DNA of 64,000 nucleotides from Bradyrhizobium sp. Ash2021 (GCF_031202265.1 NZ_CP100604.1:992001-1056000), one strand, 5' to 3'; numbered from the stretch's first letter, positions 51,557 to 62,291 are shown. The notes: generated by a model from the sequence alone, not told the origin. Made by a program: numbers and translations.

Positions 51557-51891
51557 CTACGAATCCATCGACGCAATCGCCTTCTTCGAGGCCAGCGTCC
51601 GCCAATGCCGGCGCAGCAGCGGTTCGACCGCCGCGCGCTTGGCCTTCGACAGGTGGATCAGCACCATCGGGTAATCGCGGTAGTGATCGGTGAAGTAAAA
51701 TACTTTTGGCTGGCTCTCCACCAGCATTCGCGCTCATCCTGGGGAACGCCCGGCATCACCAGGCTGTCGCCGTCTTCCTTCAAGCGCGCCAGCATCTTCT
51801 TGCGCACTTTCAGCGCCGGCGTGCCGTAGGAGGTGCCGTCCTCGACCTCCGGCCACGCCAGTGCGATTTTCCTGACGTCGTCGAAGGTCAT
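51557..51891 (-). pseudogene. MmcQ/YjbR family protein, disrupted by a one-base frameshift
   Basis: The first 50 codons read MTFDDVRKIALAWPEVEDGT, KVRKKMLARLKED and VMPGVPQDERE, the start of a MmcQ/YjbR protein. After this, near position 51740, the frame breaks. The expected continuation (ESQPKVFYFTDHYRDYPMVL, then SKAKRAAVEPLLRRHWR, ending ASMDS) is intact in another frame up to the stop at 51557. The total of 335 bases is one short of whole codons. Restoring one A in the GAATG at the break would give a normal ~111-residue protein. This could be a real mutation or a sequencing error. Confidence 0.85.
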
Positions 51892-51902
51892 TTGGACTTG
51901 GC

Positions 51903-52676
51903 TCAATTCACTGCGGTGAAGAACCGCGCGAGGCGAAAACCCGAAAGCCAGGTCCATACCGGCTGGCTGCGTATGCCCATGTCCCAGGATCCGACCACCG
52001 CGTCGGCGCGGCCGACCAGATTGTCGATCGGCAACAGGCCGACGCCGCCATCGCGCACGGCAACGCGGCTGTCGGCCGAGTTGTCGCGGTTATCGCCGAG
52101 CACGAACAGTTTTCCGGCCGGCACGGTGATTTCCGGCGTGTTGTCGAGCTGGCCGTTGTCGCGCATCTTGAAGATCGCGTGGGTGACGCCGTTCGGCAGC
52201 GTCTCGATATAGCGATAGGCCCGCTCGCTGCTGCCGGAATCGTCTTCCGCCTCGCCAAGGCCGTCGGGCTTCAGCGTCGCGGCATGGTCGTTGATGAAGA
52301 GCTGGCCCTGCCGCATCTGGATGCGATCGCCGGGCAGTCCGACCACGCGCTTGACCCAGGCCTGCGAACGGTCGCCGGGCCAGCGGAACACCACGACGTC
52401 GCCGCGCTTCGGCGTCTCGCCGAACACGCGGCCGGTTTCCGGCAGCGTGATCTGGATCGGCAACGACGCCGCACCGTAGCCGTACGGATATTTCGACGCC
52501 AGCAGCGCGTCGCCGATCAAGAGCGTCGGCTCCATCGAGCCGGACGGCACGTAAAACGGCTCGGCCAGTGCGCCCTTGGCGACGAACACGGCCATGACGA
52601 TGGCGACGAGCTGGACCGCCTGGGCGCGCCAGCTCGTAGGTTTTGCTGCGGCTGATGGTTCGCTATCGGTGCTCAC
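51903..52676 (-). CDS. lepB: Signal peptidase I
   Basis: The protein has 257 residues from a GTG start whose first base overlaps the last base of the tldD stop (TAGTG). One N-terminal membrane helix (AQAVQLVAIVMAVFVAKGAL) precedes the catalytic serine in FYVPSGSMEPTL (S47) and lysine in AWVKRVVGLPGDRI (K109). Box E is VLGDNRDNSADSR. It cleaves signal peptides at the periplasmic face of the inner membrane. Overlap with tldD shows the two genes are translated in series. Confidence 0.95.
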   Translation of the reverse strand: MSTDSEPSAAAKPTSWRAQAVQLVAIVMAVFVAKGALAEPFYVPSGSMEPTLLIGDALLASKYPYGYGAASLPIQITLPETGRVFGETPKRGDVVVFRWPGDRSQAWVKRVVGLPGDRIQMRQGQLFINDHAATLKPDGLGEAEDDSGSSERAYRYIETLPNGVTHAIFKMRDNGQLDNTPEITVPAGKLFVLGDNRDNSADSRVAVRDGGVGLLPIDNLVGRADAVVGSWDMGIRSQPVWTWLSGFRLARFFTAVN

Positions 52677-54100
52677 TAGCCCGTTCCTCCAACCGTAATC
52701 CGTTCCATCCGCAGCGTCGGCTGGCCGACGCCGACCGGCACGCCCTGGCCGTTCTTGCCGCAGGTGCCGATTCCGGTATCCAGCGCAAGATCGTTGCCGA
52801 TCATGGTTATTCTGTGCAGGTCGGTCGGCCCGTTGCCGATCAGCATTGCGCCTTTCAGGGGCGCGCCGAGCTTGCCGTTCTCTATTCTGTAGGCCTCGGT
52901 GCACTGGAACACGTATTTGCCCGAGGTGATGTCGACCTGGCCGCCGCCGAAATTGGCGGCGTAGATACCGTTCTTCACCGAGGCCAGGATTTCCGCGGGG
53001 TCGCGTTGGCCTGACAGCATGTAGGTGTTGGTCATGCGCGGCATCGGCACATGCGCGTAGCTCTGGCGGCGGCCGTTGCCGGTCGGCTTCATGTTCATCA
53101 GCCGCGCGTTCTGGCGGTCCTGCATGTAGCCGACCAGAATGCCGTCCTCGATCAGCACGGTGCGGTTGGTCGGCGTGCCCTCGTCGTCGATCGACAGCGA
53201 GCCGCGTCTGGAAGCCATCGTGCCGTCGTCGACTACGGTGACGCCCTTGGCCGCGACCTGCTTGCCCATCAGGCCGGCGAAAGCCGAGGTCTGCTTGCGG
53301 TTGAAATCGCCTTCAAGCCCATGGCCGACCGCCTCATGCAGCATCACGCCGGGCCAGCCGGCGCCAAGCACCACGTCCATTTCGCCTGCGGGTGCGGGAA
53401 CCGATTCCAGATTGACCAGCGCCTCGCGGATCGCGCCGTCGGCCGCTTCCCGCCACGCCTTGGTTTCGATGAAGCGCGCATAGCCTTCGCGGCCGCCATA
53501 GCCCTTGCTGCCGCTTTCCTGGCGGTCGCCCTGGCCCGCGACCACGGAAATATTGACCCGCACCAGGGGGCGGATGTCGCGATAGCTCTCGCCGTCCGGG
53601 CGCACGATCTCGACCACCTGCCAGGTGGCGCTGAGGCTGGCGGAGACCTGCCGCACCCGCGGATCCTTGTCGCGGACATAGGCGTCGATCTCGGCGAGCA
53701 GCTTGACCTTGCTCTCGAAGCCCGGTCCATCCAGCGGGTTGTCGTCGCTATAGAGTTTGACGTTGGTGTGCGCGGGGGCAGCTGCCAACGAGCCCGAATA
53801 GCCGCCGCGGACGGCTGACACTGCGTCCGCCGCGCGCATCAGCGCCGGCAAGGACACGTCGGACGAATGCGCATAGCCGACCGCGTCGTCCTTGACCGCG
53901 CGCAAGCCAAATCCCTGCGAGGTGTCATAGGTTGCCTGCTTCAGCCGGCCATTGTCGAACATCAAGGCTTCGGTCTGGCCATATTCCAGGAACAATTCGC
54001 CGTCGTCGGCCCCCTCGAGCCCCCGCGCGATCTCGCGGCGGACGGCATCGCGGTCGAGATTGGCGCGGTCGACGAGGGAGGTTGTGGCGAGATTGGTCAT
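52676..54100 (-). CDS. tldD: Metalloprotease TldD
   Basis: The protein has 474 residues from the ATG at 54100, with GGAGACGTC upstream. The zinc motif is VMLHEAVGHGLEGDFN (HExxxH) near residue 250, with a following region VTVVDDGTMASRRGSLSIDD. The C-terminal part has ALDTGIGTCGKNGQGVPVGV, the third-ligand cysteine region. TldD with TldE degrades unfolded or leader peptides and processes some RiPPs such as microcin B17. No tldE is in this window. It overlaps lepB by one base. Confidence 0.94.
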   Translation of the reverse strand: MTNLATTSLVDRANLDRDAVRREIARGLEGADDGELFLEYGQTEALMFDNGRLKQATYDTSQGFGLRAVKDDAVGYAHSSDVSLPALMRAADAVSAVRGGYSGSLAAAPAHTNVKLYSDDNPLDGPGFESKVKLLAEIDAYVRDKDPRVRQVSASLSATWQVVEIVRPDGESYRDIRPLVRVNISVVAGQGDRQESGSKGYGGREGYARFIETKAWREAADGAIREALVNLESVPAPAGEMDVVLGAGWPGVMLHEAVGHGLEGDFNRKQTSAFAGLMGKQVAAKGVTVVDDGTMASRRGSLSIDDEGTPTNRTVLIEDGILVGYMQDRQNARLMNMKPTGNGRRQSYAHVPMPRMTNTYMLSGQRDPAEILASVKNGIYAANFGGGQVDITSGKYVFQCTEAYRIENGKLGAPLKGAMLIGNGPTDLHRITMIGNDLALDTGIGTCGKNGQGVPVGVGQPTLRMERITVGGTG

Positions 54101-54125
54101 GACGTCTCCAACACGATTGTTCCAG

Positions 54126-54258
54126 TCGTCCCGGCGAATGCGGGGACCCATAACCACAGGTTCCAGTGTTTAAGCATAGACTCGCGGCGGGCTCATCTTA
54201 CAACACGGCAACCTGTGGCTATGACTCCCGGCTCGCGCTTCGCTTCGCCGGGGCGACG
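54126..54258. repeat. Palindromic repeat, family G (GTCGTCCCGGCGAATGCGG type)
   Basis: The outer ends GTCGTCCCGGCGAATGCGGG and GCTTCGCCGGGGCGAC and inner AACCACAGGTT and AACCTGTGG are inverted. It lies upstream of tldD. Confidence 0.8.
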
Positions 54259-54319
54259 AATGTTGAAGATAGGCACTGTGGCCACAAATAGGGAGGGTCC
54301 TGGCGGCTGAAGAATACCC

Positions 54320-54868
54320 CTAGGGCAACTTGTCATACCCCTCGCCGAGCCCGTTCAGGCTTAGCGGAAACCCGATCCCCTCTTCCGGGGTCTCGAAGAT
54401 GATGAATGTCGCGGTCTTGGCGGTTCGCAGCTGCCCGAGCAATTTCTCGTCCATCACGACTTCGGCAACGCAGCCGTTCGGCAGGCAGCGGACGAAACCG
54501 GCGCGGCCGACGTCGACATTGTCGAGTTTCAGGCCGAGGCCCGAGGGCAGCAACACGCCGAGCGGGGCGACCACCCGCATCAGCTTGCTCTTCTGGTCGG
54601 CGGTTTTCAGCACGATCACGGTGAGGCCGGCGTTGGAGCGGTCTTCGGCTACCACGCTCTGGATCAGGGCGCATTGCTCGCCCTGCGCGCCCGGCGGGGT
54701 GTCGCAGCGGATCTGCCAGTCGCCATGGACCGACCGCACCGCGCCTTGCGCGCTGGCCGCCTGGGTCATGCCGAGCAGCAAGGCTATGGCCAGCAAGCTG
54801 TCCAGCCAGCGGGTGGGCGCCCATCCTGACCGCGCTTTCAGTCTCGCCTGATGTTTCGAACGCCCCAT
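54320..54868 (-). CDS. Invasion-associated locus B (IalB) family protein
   Basis: The protein has 182 residues with a signal peptide (WLDSLLAIALLLGMTQAASA). The family pattern is VHGDWQIRCDTPPGAQGEQC, ALIQSVVAEDRSNAGLTVIV, APLGVLLPSGLGLKLD and GFVRCLPNGCVAEVVMDEKL. IalB-like proteins are periplasmic, named from Bartonella invasion, but common in free-living alphaproteobacteria, where their role is unclear. The two disulfide-forming cysteine pairs are conserved here. The ATG at 54868 is preferred because longer starts lack the signal sequence at the N-terminus. Confidence 0.88.
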   Translation of the reverse strand: MGRSKHQARLKARSGWAPTRWLDSLLAIALLLGMTQAASAQGAVRSVHGDWQIRCDTPPGAQGEQCALIQSVVAEDRSNAGLTVIVLKTADQKSKLMRVVAPLGVLLPSGLGLKLDNVDVGRAGFVRCLPNGCVAEVVMDEKLLGQLRTAKTATFIIFETPEEGIGFPLSLNGLGEGYDKLP

Positions 54869-55414
54869 CCGGGTCGATCCTCTGATATTTTCCAAGGCCC
54901 CTGGTTTCCAAAGGCCGGTATTTCCAAGGGCCAAGCCGGCGATATTCCCGTTGGGCCCGGCCGGACAGCACGCGAACCGACTGATACCGTAATGACGGCG
55001 CCTTGAAGGCATCCTTCCAGCATTGCCGCGCCCGGCGGGGCCGCTCAGGACCTGCGAATCAGGTTCCTGTGAAGCACCCCATCTGTGCCTACATCCGGCA
55101 ATCCGGCTGTCAAGCGGCGCTATCCGCCAAAAGTGCGGCTTTGGCCTGATTTACCGGGAAAATGTGACATCCGGAGATTAGCCCGTGACGCATGGCTTTG
55201 CGTCCCACTACTGCATTGCGAGAGCCTGCGAATTATGGTTTGAGAGGCTGGATTTCGACGCGTTCTAGCGATCTGGCTCGAGTGCTCCTAAAGTGTGCTT
55301 ACAAGGTGCACTCATAGAGTACGTCGTAAGGCCGTTTGTCAGGGCGGATCGTGCGGCATTTCCGGCCATTCGGCCGGGGATGCTTTGGGGATTTATCAAG
55401 GGAGCGCGAGCGGC
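54869..55414. other. Intergenic region before the cox cluster
   Basis: This is about 545 bases between the divergent IalB and coxB genes. No gene is seen. The first 150 bases look like the former upstream part of the IalB frame. The rest must hold the promoter of the cox cluster. A short dyad GACGCA...TGCGTC sits at 55187-55204, but its role is unknown. Confidence 0.5.
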
Positions 55415-56254
55415 ATGAAGATGTCGAAGGGCCAGATGGGCCGGCATTTGCTGGGATTAGCGGTGGCAGGCATGACGCTCGCCGCCAGCGGGACGGCATT
55501 CGCCGAATTGGGGCAGCCTGCGCCGTGGGAATACAAGCTGCAGGAAGCCGGCTCGCCGGTGATGGAGAACATCACCTGGTTCCATAACTTCCTGTTCGTG
55601 TTGATCACGGTCATCACCTTGTTCGTGCTCGCGCTGCTCATCATCGTGGTGGTGAAGTTCAACGCCAAGGCCAATCCGGTCCCCTCCAGGACCACCCACA
55701 ACACGCTGATCGAAGTGGCCTGGACGCTGATTCCGGTGCTGATCCTGGTCGGCATCGCGGTGCCGTCGTTCCGCCTGCTGTTCCAGGAACTCGATATCCC
55801 GAAGGCCGACCTGACTATCAAGGCGACCGGCAAGCAGTGGTACTGGAGCTACGCCTATCCCGATAACGGCAAGTTCGAGTTCGATTCGCTCTTGGCGCAG
55901 GACAAGCAGCCGCGGCTGCTCGGCGTCGACAACGAGATGGTGGTGCCGATCAACAAGATCATCCGGATCCAGACCACCGGCGCCGACGTGATCCACTCCT
56001 TCGCGGTGCCGGCCTTCGGCATCAAGATCGACTCGGTGCCCGGCCGTCTCAACGAGACCTGGTTCAAGGCCACCAAGCTCGGCATGTATTACGGCCAGTG
56101 CTCGGAACTGTGCGGCAAGGATCACGCCTTCATGCCGATCGCGGTACGGGTCGTGAACGATCAGGAATTCGCGAGCTGGGCTGAGGCTGCGAAGAAGAAG
56201 TTTGCGACCAATCCGGCGAATTCGTTCGCCTCGGCTGGTCAGGCCGCGCAGTAA
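55415..56254 (+). CDS. coxB: Cytochrome c oxidase subunit II
   Basis: The protein has 279 residues. AAGGGAG precedes the ATG. A signal sequence (LAVAGMTLAASGTAFA), then two membrane helices (FLFVLITVITLFVLALLIIV and IEVAWTLIPVLILVGIAVPS) and the cupredoxin domain. CuA ligands are the histidine in DVIHSFAVPAFG and the set YYGQCSELCGKDHAFM (two Cys, His, Met). The tryptophan-rich segment TGKQWYWSYAYPD docks cytochrome c. This defines an aa3-type oxidase. It heads the cox cluster with coxA 81 bases downstream. Confidence 0.97.
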   Translation: MKMSKGQMGRHLLGLAVAGMTLAASGTAFAELGQPAPWEYKLQEAGSPVMENITWFHNFLFVLITVITLFVLALLIIVVVKFNAKANPVPSRTTHNTLIEVAWTLIPVLILVGIAVPSFRLLFQELDIPKADLTIKATGKQWYWSYAYPDNGKFEFDSLLAQDKQPRLLGVDNEMVVPINKIIRIQTTGADVIHSFAVPAFGIKIDSVPGRLNETWFKATKLGMYYGQCSELCGKDHAFMPIAVRVVNDQEFASWAEAAKKKFATNPANSFASAGQAAQ

Positions 56255-57955
<1,701 letters not shown>

Positions 57956-57965
57956 CCCAAAAAAT

Positions 57966-57996
57966 GCACGGCGCGCCGCTCTAGGGCGCGCCGTGC
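57966..57996 (+). other. Stem-loop between coxA and ctaB
   Basis: GCACGGCGCGCC (57966-57977) and its exact complement (57985-57996) form a 12-bp stem with a seven-base loop. There is no long U-tract, so it is more likely a partial terminator or mRNA-stabilising element that lowers ctaB relative to coxBA. The possible GTG start at 57993 for ctaB lies within it. Confidence 0.6.
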
Positions 57997-58019
57997 TTCT
58001 AACCAAAGCGAGATCTGTT

Positions 58020-58958
58020 TTGTCGGTTGTCGATCACAACGCCATCGAGCTGAGCCCTCGGATTTCCGAGGCCGAGGTCGGCGACTACATCGCGCTATTG
58101 AAGCCGCGGGTGATGTCGCTGGTGGTCTTTACCGCACTGGTCGGCCTCATCATCGCGCCGGGCCATTTCCATCCCGTCCTCGCCTTCACCTCGATCCTCT
58201 GCATCGCGGTCGGCGCCGGCGCTTCCGGCGCGCTGAATATGGCCTATGAGGGCGATATCGACGCGTTGATGTCGCGCACCGCCAACCGGCCGATCCCGCG
58301 CGGGCGCATCACGCAAGCCGAAGCGACGGCGTTCGGAATGACGCTGGCGTTCTTCTCGGTGATGACGCTCGGCATTCTCGTCAACTGGGTCGCGGGCGGG
58401 CTGCTCGCGTTCACGATCTTCTTCTACGTCGTGATCTACACCATGCTGCTGAAGCGCTGGACCGCGCAGAACATCGTGATCGGCGGCGCCGCGGGCGCGC
58501 TGCCGCCGGTGGTGGCATGGGCGGCGGCGACCGGCTCGCTGTCGATGGAGCCGATTCTGCTGTTCCTGATCATCTTCTTCTGGACCCCGCCGCATTTCTG
58601 GGCGCTGGCGCTGTTCCGCAGCGACGATTATGCCCGCGCCGGCGTGCCGATGCTGCCGGTCGTCGCCGGTCCCGACGCGACGCGGCTGCAGATCCTGCTC
58701 TACACCGTCGTGCTGGTGGCCGTCGCCGTCGCGCCCTGGCCGCTCGGCTATTTCGACGCGGTCTATGGCGTGACCTCGCTGGTGCTCGGCGCCGGCATGC
58801 TGGCGCTCACCATCAACGTCTATCGCCGCCGCGAGGGCGTTGTGGCCACGCGCGCGACGCGAAAACTGTTTGCCTTCTCGATCCTTTATCTGTTCGCGCT
58901 GTTCGCGACCCTGTTGCTCGAGGTCGTTGTTCGCGCCGCCGCATCGGCGATCGGGTAG
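58020..58958 (+). CDS. ctaB: Protoheme IX farnesyltransferase (haem O synthase)
   Basis: The protein has 312 residues with nine membrane helices. UbiA-type substrate motifs are [19 protein letters not shown] (D-x3-D region) and the second acidic loop [19 protein letters not shown], preceded by [12 protein letters not shown]. It attaches a farnesyl chain to haem B, the first step to haem A for the oxidase. The TTG at 58020 ([10 protein letters not shown] next) is chosen because relatives begin there and the upstream GTG at 57993 lies in a hairpin. It sits between coxA and the small coxF gene. Confidence 0.9.
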   Translation: MSVVDHNAIELSPRISEAEVGDYIALLKPRVMSLVVFTALVGLIIAPGHFHPVLAFTSILCIAVGAGASGALNMAYEGDIDALMSRTANRPIPRGRITQAEATAFGMTLAFFSVMTLGILVNWVAGGLLAFTIFFYVVIYTMLLKRWTAQNIVIGGAAGALPPVVAWAAATGSLSMEPILLFLIIFFWTPPHFWALALFRSDDYARAGVPMLPVVAGPDATRLQILLYTVVLVAVAVAPWPLGYFDAVYGVTSLVLGAGMLALTINVYRRREGVVATRATRKLFAFSILYLFALFATLLLEVVVRAAASAIG

Positions 58959-58976
58959 GGGGCGCATGGGACGCGA

Positions 58977-59141
58977 ATGGACGACAAGCGGATGCCAGAT
59001 GGAATCGTCCTCACCGAGGCGCAGAAAAGAAGCCGCCGTCACCGCTCGATCGCGATCGCGCTCGCGCTCGGCGTGCTGGTCCTGTTGTTTTTCGCGGTCA
59101 CCCTGGTCAAGGGGCCGGCCGTTCTCGTGCGGCCGATGTAG
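58977..59141 (+). CDS. coxF: Small CoxF-like oxidase assembly protein
   Basis: The product has 54 residues, below the usual cut-off of gene callers. It reads [20 protein letters not shown], then a basic hinge and one membrane helix ([20 protein letters not shown]), ending [12 protein letters not shown] short single-span protein at this place between ctaB and ctaG occurs in other alphaproteobacterial cox clusters, where it is called CoxF. Function is unknown, probably assembly. It starts 18 bases after ctaB and stops five bases before the ctaG start. Confidence 0.75.
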   Translation: MDDKRMPDGIVLTEAQKRSRRHRSIAIALALGVLVLLFFAVTLVKGPAVLVRPM

Positions 59142-59146
59142 TTGAT

Positions 59147-59791
59147 ATGACAGAGCAACCCACTCAACGCGAAGCGCCTGCCGCAAGCCACAAAATGGTC
59201 TCGCGCCGCGGCCTGACGCGCGATGCGGTCGTGGCCTCGATCTGCGGTTTCGTCGTGGTGCTGATGGTCGGCGCGTCCTACGCCGCCGTTCCCTTCTACA
59301 ACTGGTTCTGCCGCGCCACCGGCTTCAACGGTACCACCCAGGTGGCGACCTCGGCGCCCTCGGGCGCGCCGCTGGCGCGCAAGGTGACAGTGCGTTTCGA
59401 CGCCAATGTCGCACCCGGTTTGCCGTGGAAGTTCGTGCCGGAGCAGAACGAGATCGAGGTCAAGATCGGCGAAGTCGTCACGATATTCTATTCGGTGACC
59501 AACCAGGCGGCGCGGACCACCGCCGGCCAGGCCGCCTATAACGTCACCCCGCTGACGGTGGGATCGTATTTCGAGAAGATCAACTGCTTCTGCTTCACCG
59601 AACAGACCATGGCGCCGGGCGAGAAGCGCGACATGCCCGTGGTGTTCTATGTCGATCCGGCGCTCGCCGCCGACAGCGAGAACGACGGCCTGAACACCAT
59701 CACGCTGTCCTACACCTTCTATCCCGTGCGCGATCCCTTGCCGAAGCCGCTGGCTGCGAGCGAGCCGGACAAGCGCAAGGGAAACCTCTGA
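59147..59791 (+). CDS. ctaG: Cytochrome c oxidase assembly protein CtaG (Cox11)
   Basis: The protein has 214 residues. One N-terminal membrane helix ([20 protein letters not shown]) is followed by the Cox11 beta domain: [37 protein letters not shown] and the copper-binding pair in [20 protein letters not shown]. Cox11 inserts copper into the CuB site of subunit I. The order between ctaB and coxC is that of alphaproteobacterial aa3 clusters. It overlaps nothing; the next gene starts 92 bases downstream. Confidence 0.95.
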   Translation: MTEQPTQREAPAASHKMVSRRGLTRDAVVASICGFVVVLMVGASYAAVPFYNWFCRATGFNGTTQVATSAPSGAPLARKVTVRFDANVAPGLPWKFVPEQNEIEVKIGEVVTIFYSVTNQAARTTAGQAAYNVTPLTVGSYFEKINCFCFTEQTMAPGEKRDMPVVFYVDPALAADSENDGLNTITLSYTFYPVRDPLPKPLAASEPDKRKGNL

Positions 59792-59883
59792 CACCGGGAA
59801 TTCCGGGCTACTGGAATTTTTCGATTTGATTTTTGAGACGAATACGTGCCGAAGGATACGGCACCGCTAACGGAGAGACCGCA

Positions 59884-60780
59884 ATGGCTGAGGCGCAAGT
59901 CAAGCACCACGATTATCATCTCGTCGATCCGAGCCCGTGGCCGGTCGTCGGGTCGATCTCGGCGTTCATCATGGCCGTCGGTGCGATCGGCTGGATGCAT
60001 CATATGTATGCGGCGGCCCCGATCGTGTTCGGCATCGGCACCATCGGCGTGCTCTACACCATGGCGAGTTGGTGGGGCGACGTGATCCGCGAAGCCCAGT
60101 ACAAGGGCGACCACACCCGCGTGGTGCAGATCAGCCATCGCTATGGCATGATCCTGTTCATCGCCTCCGAGGTGATGTTCTTCGTCGCCTGGTTCTGGGC
60201 CTTCTTCAACTCCGCGCTGTTCCCCGCCGACGCGGTCCACGCCACGCGCGACGCGGTGTTCGGCTGCGGCGCCGGAACGGCGATGGGCGCCTGCAGCGTG
60301 CCGGGCACCTGGCCGCCGCATGGCATCGAGACCTTCGATCCCTGGCATCTGCCGCTGCTCAACACGCTGCTGCTGTTGACCTCGGGCACCACGGTGACCT
60401 GGGCGCATCACGCGCTCTTGGAGAACGACCGCCAGGGACTGAAATACGGCTTGATCCTGACCATCGTGCTCGGCGCCACCTTCACCTGCGTGCAGGCCTA
60501 TGAATACGCCCACGCCGCGTTCGGCTTCTCCGGCAACATCTATGGCGCGACTTTCTTCATGGCGACCGGCTTTCACGGTTTCCACGTGCTGGTCGGCACC
60601 ATCTTCCTGACCGTCTGCCTGATCCGCGCCTATGCCGGCCATTTCACGCCGACCCAGCATCTCGGCTTCGAATTCGCCGCCTGGTACTGGCACTTCGTCG
60701 ACGTGGTGTGGCTGTTCCTGTTCATCTGCATCTATGTCTGGTTCCATGGCGCGGAAACCGTCGCGCACGGCGCGCATTAG
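59884..60780 (+). CDS. coxC: Cytochrome c oxidase subunit III
   Basis: The protein has 298 residues with seven membrane helices. Family elements are HDYHLVDPSPWPVVGSISAF near the start, SEVMFFVAWFWAFFNSALFP, TFDPWHLPLLNTLLLLTSGT, VTWAHHALLENDRQG and FHGFHVLVGTIFL, then WYWHFVDVVWLFLFICIYVW. It is non-catalytic and stabilises the oxidase core and proton uptake. A strong terminator lies 24 bases after its stop. Confidence 0.97.
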   Translation: MAEAQVKHHDYHLVDPSPWPVVGSISAFIMAVGAIGWMHHMYAAAPIVFGIGTIGVLYTMASWWGDVIREAQYKGDHTRVVQISHRYGMILFIASEVMFFVAWFWAFFNSALFPADAVHATRDAVFGCGAGTAMGACSVPGTWPPHGIETFDPWHLPLLNTLLLLTSGTTVTWAHHALLENDRQGLKYGLILTIVLGATFTCVQAYEYAHAAFGFSGNIYGATFFMATGFHGFHVLVGTIFLTVCLIRAYAGHFTPTQHLGFEFAAWYWHFVDVVWLFLFICIYVWFHGAETVAHGAH

Positions 60781-60803
60781 CCAGAAGCCATTGTGATACA
60801 AGG

Positions 60804-60830
60804 GGGCGGCCGCAGGGCCGCCCTTTTTGT
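60804..60830 (+). terminator. Rho-independent terminator after coxC
   Basis: GGGCGGCC (60804-60811) pairs with GGCCGCCC (60816-60823) over a four-base loop, followed by TTTTTGT. This is a textbook terminator in the plus direction and separates coxC from the DUF983/surf1 genes. Confidence 0.9.
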
Positions 60831-60854
60831 TTCAAAACAACGAAAGACCAGAGC

Positions 60855-61244
60855 ATGCCGGATCAGACGCTGCCCCCATTGGCGCAAAGCGCAATGCGCG
60901 GCATCGCCTGCAAATGCCCGCGCTGCGGCAAGGGCAAGCTTTACGCGGGCTTTCTCACGCTGGCGCCGCGCTGTGAATCCTGCGGGCTCGACTACGCCTT
61001 TATCGACGCCGGCGACGGCCCTGCGATTTTCATCATCATGCTGGCCGGCGCGATCGTGGTCGGCGCCGCGCTGATCGTGGAAGTGAAATACCAGCCGCCG
61101 TTCTGGCTGCACGCCGTGCTCTGGCTGCCGCTGATTCTGGCGACCACGCTGCTGCCGTTGCGCTCGATGAAGTCGCTGCTGATCGCGCTGCAATTCCATC
61201 ACAAGGCCGCCCCCGGCCGGCTGATCGACCGCGAGCCGAAATGA
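60855..61244 (+). CDS. DUF983 family membrane protein
   Basis: The protein has 129 residues. A zinc-ribbon-like N-terminus (CKCPRCGKGKLYAGFL, then CESCGLDYAF) is followed by two membrane helices (AIFIIMLAGAIVVGAALIVE and LHAVLWLPLILATTLLPL). This is DUF983, a regular member of alphaproteobacterial cox clusters, probably involved in oxidase assembly although its biochemical role is unknown. Its stop overlaps the SURF1 start by four bases (ATGA). Because a terminator precedes it, it may need its own promoter or rely on readthrough. Confidence 0.92.
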   Translation: MPDQTLPPLAQSAMRGIACKCPRCGKGKLYAGFLTLAPRCESCGLDYAFIDAGDGPAIFIIMLAGAIVVGAALIVEVKYQPPFWLHAVLWLPLILATTLLPLRSMKSLLIALQFHHKAAPGRLIDREPK

Positions 61245-62008
61245 CCGGATCGGTTTCGCGGCGCCGCGGCATCGCCGGTTTTGGCGCTTTCACGCTGGTG
61301 ATGGTGGCGGTGTTTGCCGGCCTCGGGATCTGGCAATTGCAGCGCCGGGTCGAGAAGCACGTTCTGATCGCGGCGCTGAACGAACGGCTCGCCGCCGCGC
61401 CCGAGGCGCTGCCGGCGCCTTCGCAATGGAGCGCGCTGACGCAGGCACACGACGAATTCCGCCGCGTCAGCTTTGCCGCGACCTACGCAAAGCTTGCCGA
61501 CGCCATGGTCTACTCTTCCGGCTCGGCCGTGCGCGAGGATGTCTCCGGTCCGGGCACCTGGGCGTTTTTGCCCGCGCGGCTGCCGGATGGAGCGATCGTC
61601 GTGGTCAATGCCGGCTTCGTGCAGAACACGATGCAGGATCGCGCCCAGCAGGATCGCGCGGTGAGCCGGCTCGTCACCGATGCGCCGGTGAACCTGACCG
61701 GCTATATCCGCTTTCCCGAAAGCGCGGGCACGCTGACGCCGGCTGAAAATGCCGCCAGGCGGCTGTGGTTCACGCGCGATCATCTTGCGATGGCGCGCGC
61801 GCTCGGCTGGAGCGAGGGCGGCAAACAAATCGCGCCGTTCTACATCGATCTGGAAAGTCCGGTGCCCGCCAGCGGCATTCCAAAACCCGGGCCGCTCGAA
61901 GTTCACCTCAAGGATGATCACCTGCAATACGCCGTCACCTGGTTTGCGCTGGCGGGCGCGGTGGTGATCGCGTTCGGCGTGTGGTGGCGAGCGCAGCGGC
62001 GAGGTTGA
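61241..62008 (+). CDS. surf1: SURF1 family cytochrome oxidase biogenesis protein
   Basis: The protein has 255 residues. Two membrane helices bracket the soluble part: FTLVMVAVFAGLGIWQLQRR near the N-terminus and YAVTWFALAGAVVIAFGVWW at the C-terminus. Between them are FRRVSFAATYAKLADAMVYS and TWAFLPARLPDGAIVVVNAG, the typical SURF1 pattern. Bacterial SURF1 binds haem a and helps its insertion into subunit I. It overlaps the DUF983 gene by four bases, so the two are translated together. Confidence 0.93.
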   Translation: MTGSVSRRRGIAGFGAFTLVMVAVFAGLGIWQLQRRVEKHVLIAALNERLAAAPEALPAPSQWSALTQAHDEFRRVSFAATYAKLADAMVYSSGSAVREDVSGPGTWAFLPARLPDGAIVVVNAGFVQNTMQDRAQQDRAVSRLVTDAPVNLTGYIRFPESAGTLTPAENAARRLWFTRDHLAMARALGWSEGGKQIAPFYIDLESPVPASGIPKPGPLEVHLKDDHLQYAVTWFALAGAVVIAFGVWWRAQRRG

Positions 62009-62291
62009 CCCGACGCGTCTCGCTTCGACAAGCGGGCCGAAAGCGCCTTGTTTAGAATGCTTTGATCGATCAGTCAGTCAGAGATACGTGCCACAACCAA
62101 AGCGGGTGCGACGTTATGGAGGATCCCTGCGACAAAATGCTGCATTGCGGCAGTACTCATGTACCTTTTTTGCGACACTTTGCATATTTGTCACGCTAAG
62201 GACCCCCAGCTCTTTCCTATGGCATTTGGTATACATTACGCTCCCCACGCTCGTAAGTTGAATCGACTACGAACGCGGGGAAAAAAACGTC

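Noticed and set aside
62009..62291. A small gene between SURF1 and the porin
   Set aside because: Only a plus-strand frame of about 70 codons crosses it and continues into the porin signal region in another frame; no motif or ribosome site supports it.
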